Assembly (NCBI GenBank): GCA_950295325.1
Contig: OX485805.1
Coordinates: forward strand, 6,818,501-6,882,500
Direction of reading: 5' to 3'
Origin: Polytrichum commune
Lineage: Eukaryota; Streptophyta; Polytrichopsida; Polytrichales; Polytrichaceae
Length of the DNA: 64,000 nucleotides
Part shown: piece after piece, positions 37,234 to 50,534 of the stretch
Position numbering within the stretch: position 1 is the first letter of the stretch
How the letters are laid out: each line of letters begins with the position of its first letter
Position numbers and translations under genes: made by a program
Notes under the pieces: generated by a model
What the model was told of the DNA's origin: nothing
The model's database searches: none
Seen by the model: only the letters and a program-made list of their open reading frames with translations

Positions 37234-37736
37234 GGGCCACTTCACACACGAGACCGAGAGCCCGTGACCATTACGCTTCAAGCACTCTCATTGGTGGAAA
37301 AGGCGGAGCTAATCCAAGTTCGCTTCGCACTACGCTTGAGGGACCAACGGAGTATGTGAATGCAAGATGGATGTAAAATCTACATTGATTCCTACATGGC
37401 ATTGAATGGATCATGTTTCATGGTCACTTGGACTATTTTCAAAAACCACTTCTTGGAGGTAGGCCTAACATAGAATCGGGAGAGATCATAGCACTCCGAA
37501 CGCTCACAACCGTTGGTTTATTTTATTTTATCATGTGTGAGGACCCCCATGAATAGAAATTCATTGAAATAGCATTTGGTTGAGGGCCCCCGATCACATA
37601 TGACTTCACACAACACTTGAGGGTCCATGACCACACTACACGATTTTGGAGGTGTGTTTGGTCGGCCTTTGGACACGTTCTTTTGGGATCTCGCACTTTC
37701 ATGGTCATGGCTCTTGGCTCATGTGTGAAGTGGCCC
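37234..37736 (+). mobile_element. PIF/Harbinger MITE, copy 2
   Basis: 503 bp with TAA on both sides (37231-37233 and 37737-37739). Left end GGGCCACTTCACACACGAGA, right end GTGTGAAGTGGCCC. Interior collinear with copy 1. Confidence 0.92.
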
Positions 37737-38233
37737 TAAGACCTCTTTTGTCCCGCTAAAGCTTTGTCAAAGTTATCCACATCGAAAATCTTGTGCACGA
37801 TACAAAGATGATGTCGGAGAATTGTTGCTAATAGAGATTCGATGGTAGTGAAATTTCTCCTTGTGTTGGCATTTGGAGTCCACACCGTGACCGTCGGTGT
37901 GTAGCGCATGGTCTCGCTCCACGGTCACAATTGACATCTTAGGAAAGTCCCCTCAAACCCCACGCCCAATGCTCCAAGACGATGATTAATGGTGTTGCTC
38001 TAAGTAACATCAAGTATCATGTGACACCCTCTAGTTACCATACAATGACTACAAGACACCTAATGTGGGTCAATGATGAATATTATGGACCACACTAAAT
38101 GGGATATTTGGATGTGTATTGAGCGAAAATCATAGTCTCGATATAAAGTAATAGCAATATACACTACCTCCATATGGTAACCCACACTAATAGTAGGTGA
38201 TTGCGGGCGGGTGTACACTTTGTATTTTATGTA

Positions 38234-38576
38234 GTGACATATGCTATTTCATATCAGTGTGGTAAATTTTCCAATGACACTTCTTATGAATAATTTTACA
38301 TGTGTCGTCATCCCATGTTACTTTTTACCGGAACAAAGTTCTTGCATTCAAATTTTTGTAATGAAATGTTTTCACGTCTGATTGAAAATTGAATGGAAAA
38401 CCGCTCTGTAAGTGATGGTAACTGCAACATCGAAACTCTGTAATGCCCAAAATGTTCACAAGGAACGACAAGTAATTTTAGATTTACAATTAGTGTTGGT
38501 GACACTACATGGGTGGTTTACAATTAGAATTGAGCAAGACAAATCGAATTGGTGACACTAAACACAACATTTAGTG
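38234..38576 (-). mobile_element. TA-flanked MITE, third family, copy 2
   Basis: About 343 bp ending ACACAACATTTAGTG before TA. It shares GTCGTCATCCCA, GTAATGAAATGTTTTCA, AACGACAAGTAATTTTAGAT and TTAGTGTTGGTGACACTAC with the other copies. The left end is less certain. Confidence 0.6.
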
Positions 38577-38956
38577 TACACCGATTATACCAATGACTGC
38601 GTGTTATTATTCGGAGTTACACAGTGTAATAACGTGTTAGTCAGGAGTTGAATGTTCAATAGCTTGTTCAAAACATAGATGACTTGTCTTGGTAAAATGT
38701 TACCTTCTCGTTCAATAATTATAGAATTGAGTAACTTTGAACAGTAGCACGCACTGATTGGGATGATCACCGCAATTATATGATTCACTTGGTGCCCAAA
38801 ATTGGCTTACTCAATCATGCTTAAGATGTACATAGAGAGAGAAGCGTCATGGTTCCACTGGGTGCACCCAAGAGAGTCCGCCACACTCTCTTAAGTGGCC
38901 TTGTTTCTCGTTTTTTAGATTGAAGTAAAGCTTTGAATTGTCTAATAAAAGAAGTA

Positions 38957-39293
38957 CACTAGATATGGTATTTGGTGCGACTATGATAACTTTCTAGATG
39001 ACACTTCATATGAATAACTGAACAAATAGTGTCATGGATGACAGATGAGTTCATCCATTGGCTAAAACCCTATCTTCTCTTATCACGAACGCGTGATGAA
39101 ATATTATCATGGATGGTTGAAATTTAGAAGAAAATCCACTCGGTACGCGACAATAATTGCAACACTGTAAATCTTTCATCCCCCCCAAAAATTTACAAGG
39201 AATGACAAATAATGTTGGGTTCACATTTAGTGTTGGTGACACTACACCACGGTTGACAATTAGAATTGGTGACACGAAATACCACACTTGGTG
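38957..39293 (-). mobile_element. TA-flanked MITE, third family (GGTGACAC...TAGTG), copy 1
   Basis: 337 bp, TA on both sides. Ends CACTAGATATGGTATTTGGTG and the reverse complement of CACACTTGGTG. Internal blocks include GATGAGTTCATCCATTGGC, CATGGATGGTTGAAATTTAG and ACAAGGAATGACAAATAATG. Same family as 36086, 38234 and 56716. Confidence 0.75.
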
Positions 39294-39908
39294 TAGTTAC
39301 ATGATTCATTACCAAGTAAAACTATTACTATTTGCTACTACCATCAAGAACAACACTTTCACTAGGTGTAGCATTCAACCCCAAGGTCTTCCCACCTAAG
39401 TAAGTTAGAAGTAGGGTCTCATGTGGCCATGTACATTAAGTTTCCGCCCTTTGGCCCTTGGTCCTACCAAGACCTCCTTCCTAGGCCTCCCATTGGCTGC
39501 ATGATCCCCCCCCCCTTCCTCCTCTTGGCCCTAAGCCGACAGGCCTACCATGCCCTTGTGTTTGTGTTTTTATATAAATAGTTTTTTCCTCTCATAGTTC
39601 CCACTTTTTCAAGCCCCTTTTCACAAAACTAAAGGGCCACCGTGATGCTAGGGGTTGAATGACCCGGCCCAACCAAGGTGGGTCGTGGGTCCCACGTCAT
39701 AGGGAACTACCCTACCCACTTGTTTTTTTTTAATGGAGTTGAAATCTTATGTCCCCTCCTATAAGCTAGGTAGACATGGCTAGGGCTAAGTGCCTTGCTC
39801 TTTGAGATGGCCCCACCAATCAAAAGGGGAGGGGAGGGGAGGGGGGGGGGGGGGCGGCAAGTCAAAACCCTAACCCCTAAAGGTTTGGTTGAGATCCCGT
39901 TTACACTA

Positions 39909-40873
39909 CACCGTTTATGGTGTCTAGTTGTCACATGTGTAATAGTGTTGCTTTTGCCCTACTTTGAAAGTGTACGATGTCGTCACCATTACGGCCACTT
40001 CGCACATGAGCCGAGAGCCGTGACCGTGAAAATGTGAGAGCCTAAAAGAAAGCGTCCAAAGGCTGTCCCAACATACCTCCAAAATCATGTAGTGTGGTCA
40101 CGGGCCCTCAAGTGCAGTGTGAAGCCATATGTGACCGGGCCCTCAACCAAATGCTATTTCAATGAATTTCTATTCATGCAGGTCCTCGCATATGATAGAA
40201 TACAATAAATCAACAGTTGTGAGCATTCGGAGTGTCACGGTCTCTTGGTTTTATGTTAAGCCTACCTCCAAGAGGTGGTTTTTGACAATAGTCCAAGTGA
40301 CCATGAAACATGCTCCATTTGATGCCATGTAGGAATCCATGTAGACTTTACGTCCAACTTGCATGCACAAACTCCGTTGGTCCCTCAAGCGTAGTGTGAA
40401 GCGAACTTGGACCAGCTCCGCCTTTTCCACCGATGAGAGTGCTTTAAGTGTAATGGTCATGGGATCTCAGTCTTGTGTGTGAAGTGGCCCTTAGTATCAC
40501 CTTGACACTTGGCTCTTAAGCATAGTCTGGAAGGACTATGCTCAATAGTGTTGTGAGGTGTAAGCTGATGTTATACGATGGTCTACAAGTTGACCAAAGT
40601 GTACACAAGTGACAATTGGCATTAGTGTGCTCGATGATATCTTCCTCTTGCACACTAAAATGTATACACGTGACACTTGCCATTAGTACGCTTGATAATA
40701 TCTTCCCCTTGCGTACTGAAACCCGAAACTATCATCCCAACTTCTCACTTTAAAAAGTTACTTGTGTCGATGAATAATATCATATGAGCAATAAGCATAT
40801 TTGACACTTTGAGACCTCCATGCATGTAGTTTAGGCCCTTCGCAAATAATGTACATGACACTAAATACACCTT
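39909..40873 (+). mobile_element. TA-flanked MITE, family CACCGTTTATGG, copy 2, split by a Harbinger MITE
   Basis: Begins CACCGTTTATGGTGTCTAG after TA. The left 80 bp and the part from 40494 on (TGACACTTGGC..., GTTATACGATGGTCTACAAGTTGAC, GAGACCTCCATGCAT) match the copy at 21040. The bases between are a complete Harbinger-type MITE with its TTA duplication. The right end runs into what looks like the start of a further copy (ACACCTTTTATGATATTGAA, from about 40868). Confidence 0.75.
39992..40490 (-). mobile_element. PIF/Harbinger MITE, copy 3 (reverse), inside another MITE
   Basis: 499 bp, TTA on both sides (39989-39991, 40491-40493), reverse complement of the family. Its first base is C instead of G. 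It interrupts the CACCGTTTATGG-family MITE at 39909. Confidence 0.92.
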
Positions 40874-41559
40874 TTATGATATTGAATGTCACTTACTCTT
40901 TGGAACCACACAATGTTGTGACCATTTGTTACAAATCTCGTTTTTTCTATCAACAAAGGTTAGATTGGTTGTTCGGACATTATAAAACATCAACATTTTT
41001 AGTACTTGGTAGAAACTTGCATCGACTGTAAAAAGTTATAGCATTGTGTAACTCTAAATAGTGATTGACACTAAAAGATTATCATGAACGGTGTTGAGAG
41101 CTCAAGCTGAAAGCTCCAGGCTTGCAAATTTTTGGATTTTGATACTCGGAACCGTTTTTATATTCAAATCCAGAACTCAAATTGTTGAGAGCTTAGACTT
41201 AATCTAATTTTCTAGCTTGCAATGGTTCGAGCAAGAACATATCGTAGCTTTCTAGCAGCTTGGGCACCTTTTTTTCCTAATAATCAATTAAAGTGTAAAA
41301 GTAAGTTATGCAACCCAAAAATAATATTCTAAAATTGGGTAAATTAAAAAAAGGAATTTAAAATAAGTTAGACATTCATCCAAGTCATTTGTATAATTCA
41401 TGGATGGTTTTCCTAATTTCATCTTTGGAGGCTATAGTTAGCCTAAACACTTCCCTTAACCAACATTCCTTACCCTAAAGTTTGTCTGTTACTTGTATGT
41501 CAGGGTTTTGCTTTGTGTGAGAGTTATCCAGAGTGGTCTTTGTGAGAGACAATGCCACT

Positions 41560-42090
41560 TGCATTATTGTGATTTTAGGCACTCTTTGAATGTTATATTT
41601 TTTGGACACTCAATGAAATGAATTTTCCAAAAATCTAGGCATCTTCAAAATTAATTTTTTTTGCCCAAGCTGCTAGAGAAATACGGTAGTAGTCATCCCC
41701 AAAGTGATATATAGAGGTGGGGAGCGGTGCTAAGGGAGTGCTTTGGATGGCCATTGGCTTGTAACCCACATACCGAGAGCTTGAACTCTCGACATTACTA
41801 AGTTTACTCTCAAAATCACAATCTCAACTCCTGAAAGTGAGCTTAATGAGGTAGCTTAGGACTTTGACCAAGAACTTGTCAAAAATGATTGAGAGTTTGT
41901 TGCAGTCGTTGTTCCACATGCAAGCTCCATGAAGGTGTCACCTACACATAATAAAACATGCTAAACAATTGAAGACTTTAAGTTGAAAGCTTGATTGTAA
42001 AGCGGACTTGAGTGAACAAGCATGCGTACGAAGCTCCTCATCAATGAGAAGGCTCATTTCTTTAAGCTCTCAACCTCTCTAGTGTAAAAG
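41560..42090. repeat. Dispersed repeat (GAGAGCTTGAACTCTCGACATT type), copy 1
   Basis: Shared with 54960-55450 and 55490-55690: AGCTTGAACTCTCGACATT, GACTTTGACCAAGAACTTGT, GTTGCAGTCGTTGTTCCACA, and AGCTCTCAACCTCTCTAGTG at the right end. Confidence 0.6.
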
Positions 42091-42329
42091 GGGACGCAAT
42101 GTTGTCTACTTGTGATGTAGAAAACATCACGAGTTTCTACGTTATGTCCTTGTTTGCATAATGCATATTCTAACTACATGACTTCTTCCATAAGAGTGAT
42201 CATAATCATGGGGGCACATGCTCCCTTTAAGACCCTATCATTGAGAACCTAGGTGAAGGGCTATAGCTTCATGTTGTATGTATGAAACTATCCTTTGGGA
42301 GGGGTTTCCATTCACAACATTTTTATTTT

Positions 42330-42720
42330 TGTTTCCTAATTAACACCTACCATAAGGGGTGTAGTAAAAATGTACCCTATAGGTTTTGATTTTTACTCAT
42401 ATTAAACTAACTTTCATAAACTAATTTTGGGTATGTGATCTTCTTTTAGGTGGTGGAATATACACATGGGCTCTACACAGGTATCAACATTTTTATCCTC
42501 CCCAATTGGCAGGTGTTGTGAACATGTGACCTCATGACACTTACCAAGGGCGGGCGGTAAAAACAAGCATGCTATAAGTTTGTGGTTGATTCATCTGAAT
42601 TTGAACTCACTGGACTAATTTGGGGTATGTTGTCTTGCTTCACGGGTTAATTCGGTTTTGAAAAGTAATATAATTTTCCACCCTCCCCTTCAATAGGTGT
42701 CCCAAAACTTTACCCTGCTG
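42330..42720. repeat. Dispersed repeat (CACCTACC type), two adjoining copies
   Basis: CACCTACCATAAGGGGTGTA at about 42345 and CACTTACCAAGGGCGGGCGG at about 42538 each start a similar unit with CTATAGGTTT/CTATAAGTTT, ACTAA.TTTGGGGTATGT and TCTTCTTTTAGG/TCTTGCTTCACGG. Confidence 0.5.
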
Positions 42721-44204
42721 GGAGAATGAAAATCAAACAATTGGTTCTATAATTTGCAATTTTCTCACAATAAGATAAAAAAATTTGCATGTAACTTGAC
42801 TCCAAATTCAAAAGCAACAACGTCAAATTAATATAGCAGAGTCCAGTTGGAATGAATAAGCCCTCGATATATAAAGGGTTTGTTTTTACTACAACCAATG
42901 TGTCCATGGTGAACGAGTTTGACCCATATGCCACAAAGCCCGTGAAAATGAGAAGAGTCACATACTAAGTGATTTTTATCAACCTCCTATTGTCATGGTC
43001 AACCCCCCCCCCCCCAATGTCTACACATACATGGATAGGAGTTGATGAATGCACATTGCATGATAGTATAAGACATTGACATTCCTTGAGAAGTCTTGGG
43101 ATCTCCAGTGTGCTTGCCACAAGGTGGCACAAATTAAGATATAAGAGCACACAACAAATCCCAATATCATATGATTCACCTCACGAGTTCTAAACAATTT
43201 ATGTGATCCACACTAATTAGACCTTTTGATCTCATTTGGAACTCATGGAATTATTTGCAATATCATGATAACTTCACTTTAAGTTAGATGATTTTTTTTT
43301 TCCAGTCTTTCAAAATACATACACCTTGCCACAATTTGAATGCCCAATTGTTGGATGACATGTTGATGTTTGTTTTTACTTATGCATTATATAGTATTCA
43401 TCACACTATATATCATCGATGACATAGGTGGTATATCTTGTGGATTCCAATATGCACAATGTGAAAGAAAAAAAAACGACCTACTCGAAAAAGGAGCTTA
43501 AATTGACCTTTAAAGTTAGCTAATCGTGGTATGGCTTGAGAACCTCTTGATTGTTACCATGAGATGGAACCTTTCTAACATACTCAAGCACATATTGCAT
43601 GTGATAAACAAGTTAAACACTTTGGCAAAGAAAGTTTTATGAGGTGACACATGCGGTTTCGTAGGGGGGTTTCACTTAGTCTTTACCAACAACCCTTGTA
43701 GTTTTAAAAAACGACATGTGACACTTTGCTCAAAATTTGTATCGATTTGTGGCAACCCTACTCATCACTTGTGGTAACTAAGTGGTGTGTGTTGATTCCC
43801 CCCCGCCCCCCCCCCCCCCCACTCAATATCCATGACCTTAAAGGAGGAATACTCCTTTGGTAGATTGAAGATGGAATTTCACACACATTGGGGCAATAAT
43901 TTGAACAGAAGTTGTTGTATTGTACATGTAAGTTGTACCCGTCAATGTACGCAATCCGTACTCCGATTGCAAGGACTCCTTTCTTGAGGGAGTCATGAGG
44001 AGGTACGTACGGTGGACATGTCTTAAGTGGACACTTTTACGAGATTGCATTCTTCTTCTTGTGGTTGATCTTCAACATTTATAGTTTGAGGTACTTGCAA
44101 ATAATGTATGTGGAGAAGATAGCCAACAATTCAATACCAATTCCACATGCATGGGAGTCCGTTGCAAAATCTCTAAGAACAAGGTTTTTCCTACATATAG
44201 TTTA

Positions 44205-44705
44205 GGGCCACTTCACACACGAGACTGAGAGCCCGTGACCGTTACACTTCAAGCACTCTTATTGGTGGAAAAGGCGGAGCCAGTCCGAGTTCGCTTCACA
44301 CCACGCTTGAGGGACCGACGGAGTATAAGAATGTGAGATGGATGTAAAGTCCACATGGATTCCTACGTGGCATTGAATGGATCATGTTCGATGGTCACTT
44401 CGATTGTTTTCAAAAACCACCTCTTGGAGGTAGGTTTAACATAAAACCGGGAGACCATGGCACTCTGAACATTCACAACTGTTGATTTATTTTATTTTTT
44501 ATCATGTGTGAGGACCTGCATGAATAGAAATTCATTGAAATAGCATTTGGTTGAGGGCCCGGTCACATGTGACTTCGCACTACACTTGAGAGTCCGTGAC
44601 CACACTACGTGATTTTGGAGGTGTGTTGGGACGGCCTTTGGACACTGTCGTTTGGGATGTCACAATTTCATGGTTACGGCTCTTGGCTCGTGTGTGAAGT
44701 GGCCC
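44205..44705 (+). mobile_element. PIF/Harbinger MITE, copy 4
   Basis: 501 bp, TTA on both sides (44202-44204, 44706-44708). Both terminal repeats are intact: GGGCCACTTCACACACGAGA and its counterpart GGCTCGTGTGTGAAGTGGCC + C. Confidence 0.92.
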
Positions 44706-45653
44706 TTAGTCATGTAGATTTCCTTCTCCTATGCATGGAAACCATTTTTTGTTGTTTTAATTGCACTCCATGAGTCCCTACCAATCCCATGTTGGGCATG
44801 TGTTTTCTATTTTGGGTGCTCATTCACCCCAAATAGATTAATATGATACGAGAAACTTGTGTGGTTGGTGGGGTGGATATACTTTCAAGTTGTGTTACAA
44901 GCCTTCGTGGTATGAGTTTCATGGTAGAGTTGATTTAATCTCATTCTTAGTTAATAGAATCTCAAGAGATGATTGACCACTTCATGATGCTCACCGCCAT
45001 AATTCAACTTTGGAGTAGATTTTTCATCATTGGATCAAGACACATCTACCTTCCCAAAACCACCATTGAACTGCAAAATTAACATTTTGTACCACAATCG
45101 TACATTTGGGGGCTTCAAAATTCAGAGATAGGCAACATGACAACGGTACATAGTGTTGCTTTTGGGTAGTGCTTTGGTTTTGAGTATGTTCGTTGTCTAC
45201 CTTCACCATTGTACATGTACCAAGGGGGGTTTTGAGTGGATAGAGTTTCTTCATGGGTACTTACCACTTTGGCTTTATGAACATTTATTGGTTCCAACAA
45301 CTATTATACTGGTGAAAATGACAACAATCCATGGCTATGCTTGTACTTGGGTAAAAACACAAAAGGTCACTCATCCAAGTGGAAACCGATTTCATCAACT
45401 ACATTATGTTTTCTCCTCTCCACTCAAACATTTTTTCATCCATAACCTCCGTATCCTATGCAAATCGGTTATGCCCTATAACCAACTTGAGTAGGTGGAT
45501 GTCTCAATGTTGTCGCATTTCGTCATCCACTTTCCTCTCATTGATACTTATGTACTCCACAATCAACCGTTTATGACCCCCAAAAAAGCTTTTCTTAAGC
45601 TATATGATGGGAATTTGGATTTTATATCATAAACCTAAAATAAAGTTGGGATC

Positions 45654-45670
45654 TAGGGTTTAGGGTTTAG
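45654..45670. repeat. Short interstitial telomere-like tract
   Basis: TAGGGTTTAGGGTTTAG, just over two plant telomere heptamers, in gene-free DNA. Confidence 0.5.
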
Positions 45671-46609
45671 TGCGCCCGTTTTGGCACACTTGGACAACAA
45701 TGAATTCGCCCATACATAAATTAGAAAAAAAATGGGAGAATTTTTGGTGGACATTCCAAATTGACACTATCAAATGGTCATGGAAAATTATTAGAGATTT
45801 TGTAACCACTCACATATTTTATCTCTATATAAATAAAATCTTATAGCTTTTATTCCACCTAAATGCATATTTGGGCACCCTTTGCAGTTATGATCCTAAG
45901 GCTCTAAATTGATGTAGTTCACTCAAATTAATAACCACACTATTTGAAGTTGAAGATGCAATAAGGAAATGTGTGGTCCAATGAATTCTATCTTGCAAGT
46001 TTTTGGCCACCACTTCAAGAGTAAGGTAAAACTGAAATTTAAATAATTAAGAGTAAACCGATTGTCTAAAAATAGTAGGTGATGTGCACTTGTGGGGACA
46101 AAAACATCAAATGACAACAACAAAAGCAACCACACAACAACCACAACTTTAAATGCTTTGTATTCCATGTTCTCCAACCACCAATGGATGTGATTGCGAT
46201 CCATGTAGTTTTGCGATCTAGTGTACGTCATATTGATGGTTGGAATTGACCATAATTGATGCATAAATCTAATATACTTAAATCCTAGCTGGATGTGGGT
46301 GTCATTCTATTTGTTTCCAAGTTCTCCAACTTTTACGTATAAAGTTTAATACACAATGAAACTTGATATGCATTATCAGATATAGGATGAAGCATCAACC
46401 AAAAATATTGGATTGAAAATCATGCCTCCCCTCGGTTAGTTACAATGATCAAAGTACATGTTTGTTAAGTCCTTTAACTAAATACAACCTAACCTCCATA
46501 ACGTCACTCCTTCTCTTATATCCCAAAGCCCTAGAAAACATATGTGCTCAATTTACATCTCCCTCCTTGTTGTCATATCTCCCTCCCGCATATCACATAT
46601 TTTTGACAT

Positions 46610-46790
46610 TAAAGTAATTCACCAAAGAATTCAATCCACACGCTTGCATGCATCAGAGTGCCATCACTATCATTATTGTCATTTGTATCATTATTGCAAT
46701 GTTGACTTTGTGTTATTCCATAATGTCATGTGCTACACTAGTATCCTATTATCATGCATCCATGTTAACACTACACACCTCCTTAATATC
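46610..46790. repeat. Dispersed repeat, copy 2 (pair with 35255-35430)
   Basis: CACCAAAGAATTCAATCCAC through TGACTTTGTGTTATTCCATA and CATGTGCTACACTAGTATCC. It ends next to the hairpin at 46778-46833. Confidence 0.6.
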
Positions 46791-46833
46791 ATGTGCACTT
46801 TGGTTGTCACAAAGGACATGATATTAGGGAGGT
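46778..46833. repeat. Hairpin-forming inverted repeat
   Basis: ACCTCCTTAATATCATGTGC and, a short loop later, GACATGATATTAGGGAGGT pair over about 19 bp with one mismatch near the base. Flanking GTGCACTTTGG / CAAAGTGCAC extends the symmetry. Confidence 0.6.
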
Positions 46834-47415
46834 CAAAGTGCACATAGGTCTTTCCAATGGTGTTCACTATTGAGTGCAGTGTACTTAATAAAATCCTAAA
46901 GCCGTCGTCCAAACACCTTCAAACACGTGCCTTTATGTTGTTCGTTCTTTGATCCTCACCTAAAGCACAAACCAATCAAATATAGGGTTTCCAATTAAGA
47001 AAAGTAAGTAACGCTCGCATAACTCAATGCGATATTATTACTCTTGAAGACACACTTCTCCAAACTACAATCGAGGGCTTCATAAATCACGAGTTTGTCC
47101 TCCTTGTTTTGTGAGAGAAGATCATGCGATTTGCCATATGTCCCCTCAACCAAGTTCACAAAAATATCCCGGATTGGCATGATTATGTGATTGTGTGTCC
47201 CAATGGCGGTCTACTCGTGTGGATATATAGGTGGCCACTTGAGAGAGCCCGCTAACAATAATAAACTAAGTTAGAGGCCCCAATTTGCCCGCAAAAGGAT
47301 CTCTTGTGCTCCTTGGGCCCCGGCTCAACTAAGGAGACGCACCCTTGTCCATTAGGTTTGAGGGTCCCAATGTGAATGACCCCACCGAATGGGGAACCAC
47401 CCCAAAATTGAACTA

Positions 47416-48102
47416 CACCATTTATGGTATTTAGTGTCACGTACATTATTTGCGAATGGTCTGAACTAGATGCCTAGAGGTTTCAAAGTGTCACGTATAC
47501 TAATTGTCAATATGAGACTATTCATCGACGTAGAACATTATTCTAAATGAAAATTAATTGCATCAATGAACGAAGAGAATAGACTGCTAGTTACAAATGA
47601 ACCGGTTGAGTTTGAGAAATGATTGGACAAAGTTCAAGACTTTGAGAAAATAACCTGATCGTTTTAAAGGAATATGTAGAATATACCTCAATTTAATAAA
47701 GAAAATTTGGGAGATCACAACATGTAACGGGTTGGACTTGGAAGCACGAGGATTTTGACTGATTATGCCCAAAAATCTCCCTGGACATTGAATCACATGG
47801 TGACATTCAGTGTAGCACATTGGGATACTTGAGATGATGGTTTCGCATTGTAGTATGCAAGGGGAAGATATTACTGAGCACACTAACTTTAGTCAACTTG
47901 TAGACCATTGTGTAACATAGGCATGCACTTTATAACATTATTGAACAAACTCATCCTAAGCTATTAAAAAACACACTTGAACTCCAAGTGTCATGAGGTG
48001 ACACTAACAATATAGTTGATATTTAATGTAACCTAGCATACGCCTCCAAATAGGGTAAGCGACACTATTACGCATGTGACACACTAAATACCATAAACGA
48101 TC
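47416..48102 (-). mobile_element. TA-flanked MITE, family CACCGTTTATGG, copy 3 (reverse)
   Basis: About 687 bp beginning CACCATTTATGGTATTTAGT after TA and ending CACTAAATACCATAAACGATC before TA. The interior is the reverse complement of the family (ACTAGATGCCTAGAGGTTTC at the left, AACTTGTAGACCATTGTGTA in the middle). The right inverted repeat is degraded at its outermost bases. Confidence 0.75.
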
Positions 48103-48494
48103 TAGTAGTAAGTGACCTAACATGGTCGTGGCCCTACAAGGCCAAAATCCTTCTCGAAGGTTGTTGTATTTACGTCTCACTATTGAAACTAAAGTGATTT
48201 TTGGAAAGCTATACATAACATGCATCCACTTCCCAACTCATTTTTTACGTATGGAATCCATATTAGAGATTTCCGTAGAATATCAATTCATAGCACAAAA
48301 GAAAGGGGAAAATATGTGAGCTCTTGACACGTGTGTTGGTATCCGAACATGGATCCATGATGAAGCTTTGGCTAGTTCTATGTCGAGGCTTCCCCAAGTT
48401 TCATGCGGAGTAATTGGAGTTTTGATGTTGGAAATATTTAAAGTGGGTCAAGGAAGAGGTCTAGATTGGGTTGTTGTACATGGAAACGTGGTAA

Positions 48495-48993
48495 GGGCCA
48501 CTTCACACACGAGACTGAGAGCCCGTGACTATTACACTTCAAGCACTCTCATTGGTGGAAAAGGCGGAGCTAGTCCAAGTTCGCTTCACACTACGCTTGA
48601 GGGACCAACGGAGTGTGTGAATGCAGGGTGGATGTAAAGTCTACATGGATTCCTACATGACATCAAGTGGATCATATTTCATGGTCACCTAGACTATTTT
48701 TAAAAACCATTTCTTGGAGGTAGGCCTAGCACAGAACTGGGAGACCATGGCATTCTGAATGCTCACAACTATTGATTTATTCTAGTTTAAAATGTGTGAG
48801 GATTTGCGTGAGTAGAAATACATTGAAATAGCATTTGGTTGAGGCCCCGGTATCATATGACTTCACACTACACTCGAAGGTCCGTGACCACACTACATGA
48901 TTTTGGAGGTGTGTTGGGACGGCCTTTGGACATTTTCTTTTGGGCTATCACAATTTCATGGTCACGGCTCTTGGCTCATGTGTGAAGTGACCC
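48495..48993 (+). mobile_element. PIF/Harbinger MITE, copy 5
   Basis: 499 bp, TAA on both sides (48492-48494, 48994-48996). The right end reads GAAGTGACCC, one change from the consensus. Interior collinear with the other copies. Confidence 0.92.
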
Positions 48994-48996
48994 TAA

Positions 48997-50534
48997 TATC
49001 CATTGTGGGAGACAAGGTGCGGTGACTATGTAGGCTTGATTGGAGAATGTTGTGGCCCCGGGCGGGTAGACACATGGTTTATTTGGCACATTTGAGATTC
49101 ATAGAGTCTTTGACTAATTGGCCGTACACGTGATGTACTTTCAAACATTGGTTGGTTGCTCCCGCACTTTTAAGGATAAATCTACTAACTAAGACAATTA
49201 TTATGTAGTGAGGATTTAACCACGTGGCTAACACCATTTACCATTCTCTTGTTTCAATTGGAACCGATTTATACATTGTGCATCCGTGTACATTGATTCC
49301 CGATTATTGAAACATGTTCCAATGTGAAAATTGCAATTTGCATACACATATTCACGTCTTGTATGGAACATTTGGTTCTAAACACAATGCATGCACATTC
49401 TTGTGGAACACATGTACATCTAATTAGCACTAACATTGGCTAGTAGGAAGGAGACCATAACATTACTCGACACTAAGTGCTTGTTATGCGGGCCCTCACA
49501 ATACATAAATGGGATGATCGGAAATTTGCACAAGGAGAGTCACATTCATGCTTAACTCCCAACATACTATTGTTATATTCTACTTGCCCACATCACTGAG
49601 TAGTGTTATAACTCTAATGATGAGCAACTACCAACTAAAAAGAGGTTGGTGAAAGCTACTACTGGGTGGACCCATTGATTCTTCACAATTTTTAATTCTA
49701 GAAAGAAAACCTAGGGTACAAGCTAACTAATAATATGGGGCTGCAAGATTACTATTTACACTGACTCTCAAACTTGAGTGAAATAGCAAAAGAAGAAACA
49801 AATTTTGGGGAGCCATATTTGGAAGAGTATTGATTCTTTTGCCAAATTGTAAATTGGGCCAGATGCGCAACCAAGTTGGCTATCATCGTCTCAAATTTCA
49901 ATTTGAGCACTGTAGCAATGAGAGAGAAATTGTATTTCGAATGAAATTAGGTCTATTGACACAATTTTGGAACTATTTTCATCACTCACCTACAATTGCA
50001 ACAATAACTTTAGAGCTCCGCCTAGGGTTCTTCCTCTCAGTCAAAATGAATGCTTCAATTGTGGGAGTGTGTGCACACTTCTTTCCATTCCATCACTCCT
50101 GAGCAATGTCAAAAGTTTTATCATAGCATGCCCGATCATATCCATGCTATTTTAGCTTCTAAAGGAGGGTGGAGAAATTATTGATCTATAAGTAGATGTA
50201 GGTTACAAAACCAAGTCAATGTGTATACTTCACTTCAAATCATTGTTTCTTCGTGTGTAGTTTTGCAATAGACATGAAACTTTGGAAATGATGTACTAGA
50301 TTATGACTACTAACTTACATAAGTGAGTTTGTATGTTCTTATTTTCATTTCCTAGAATTGCGTATGAAAATTGATGTAGTGAATCACTGACTTAGTTTTG
50401 AGAGTCAATTGTATATGCCTATTTTCAACTGAAATGTACACGGACATGTTTTGAGCGCGTGAGCGTGTCACAAAGTTATAATTGTGTATACAAGTTGGTT
50501 GTTACCAGCTAATACAAGGGAGGCTAATGAAATC
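48997..50534. other. Gene-free stretch
   Basis: AT-rich, unique-looking. No gene, RNA gene or repeat recognised. Confidence 0.35.

Noticed and set aside
37161-37376. Recurrent frame ending in TLEGPTEYVNARWM in several MITE copies
   Set aside because: It recurs because the MITE recurs. It is short, broken in other copies and not a transposase.
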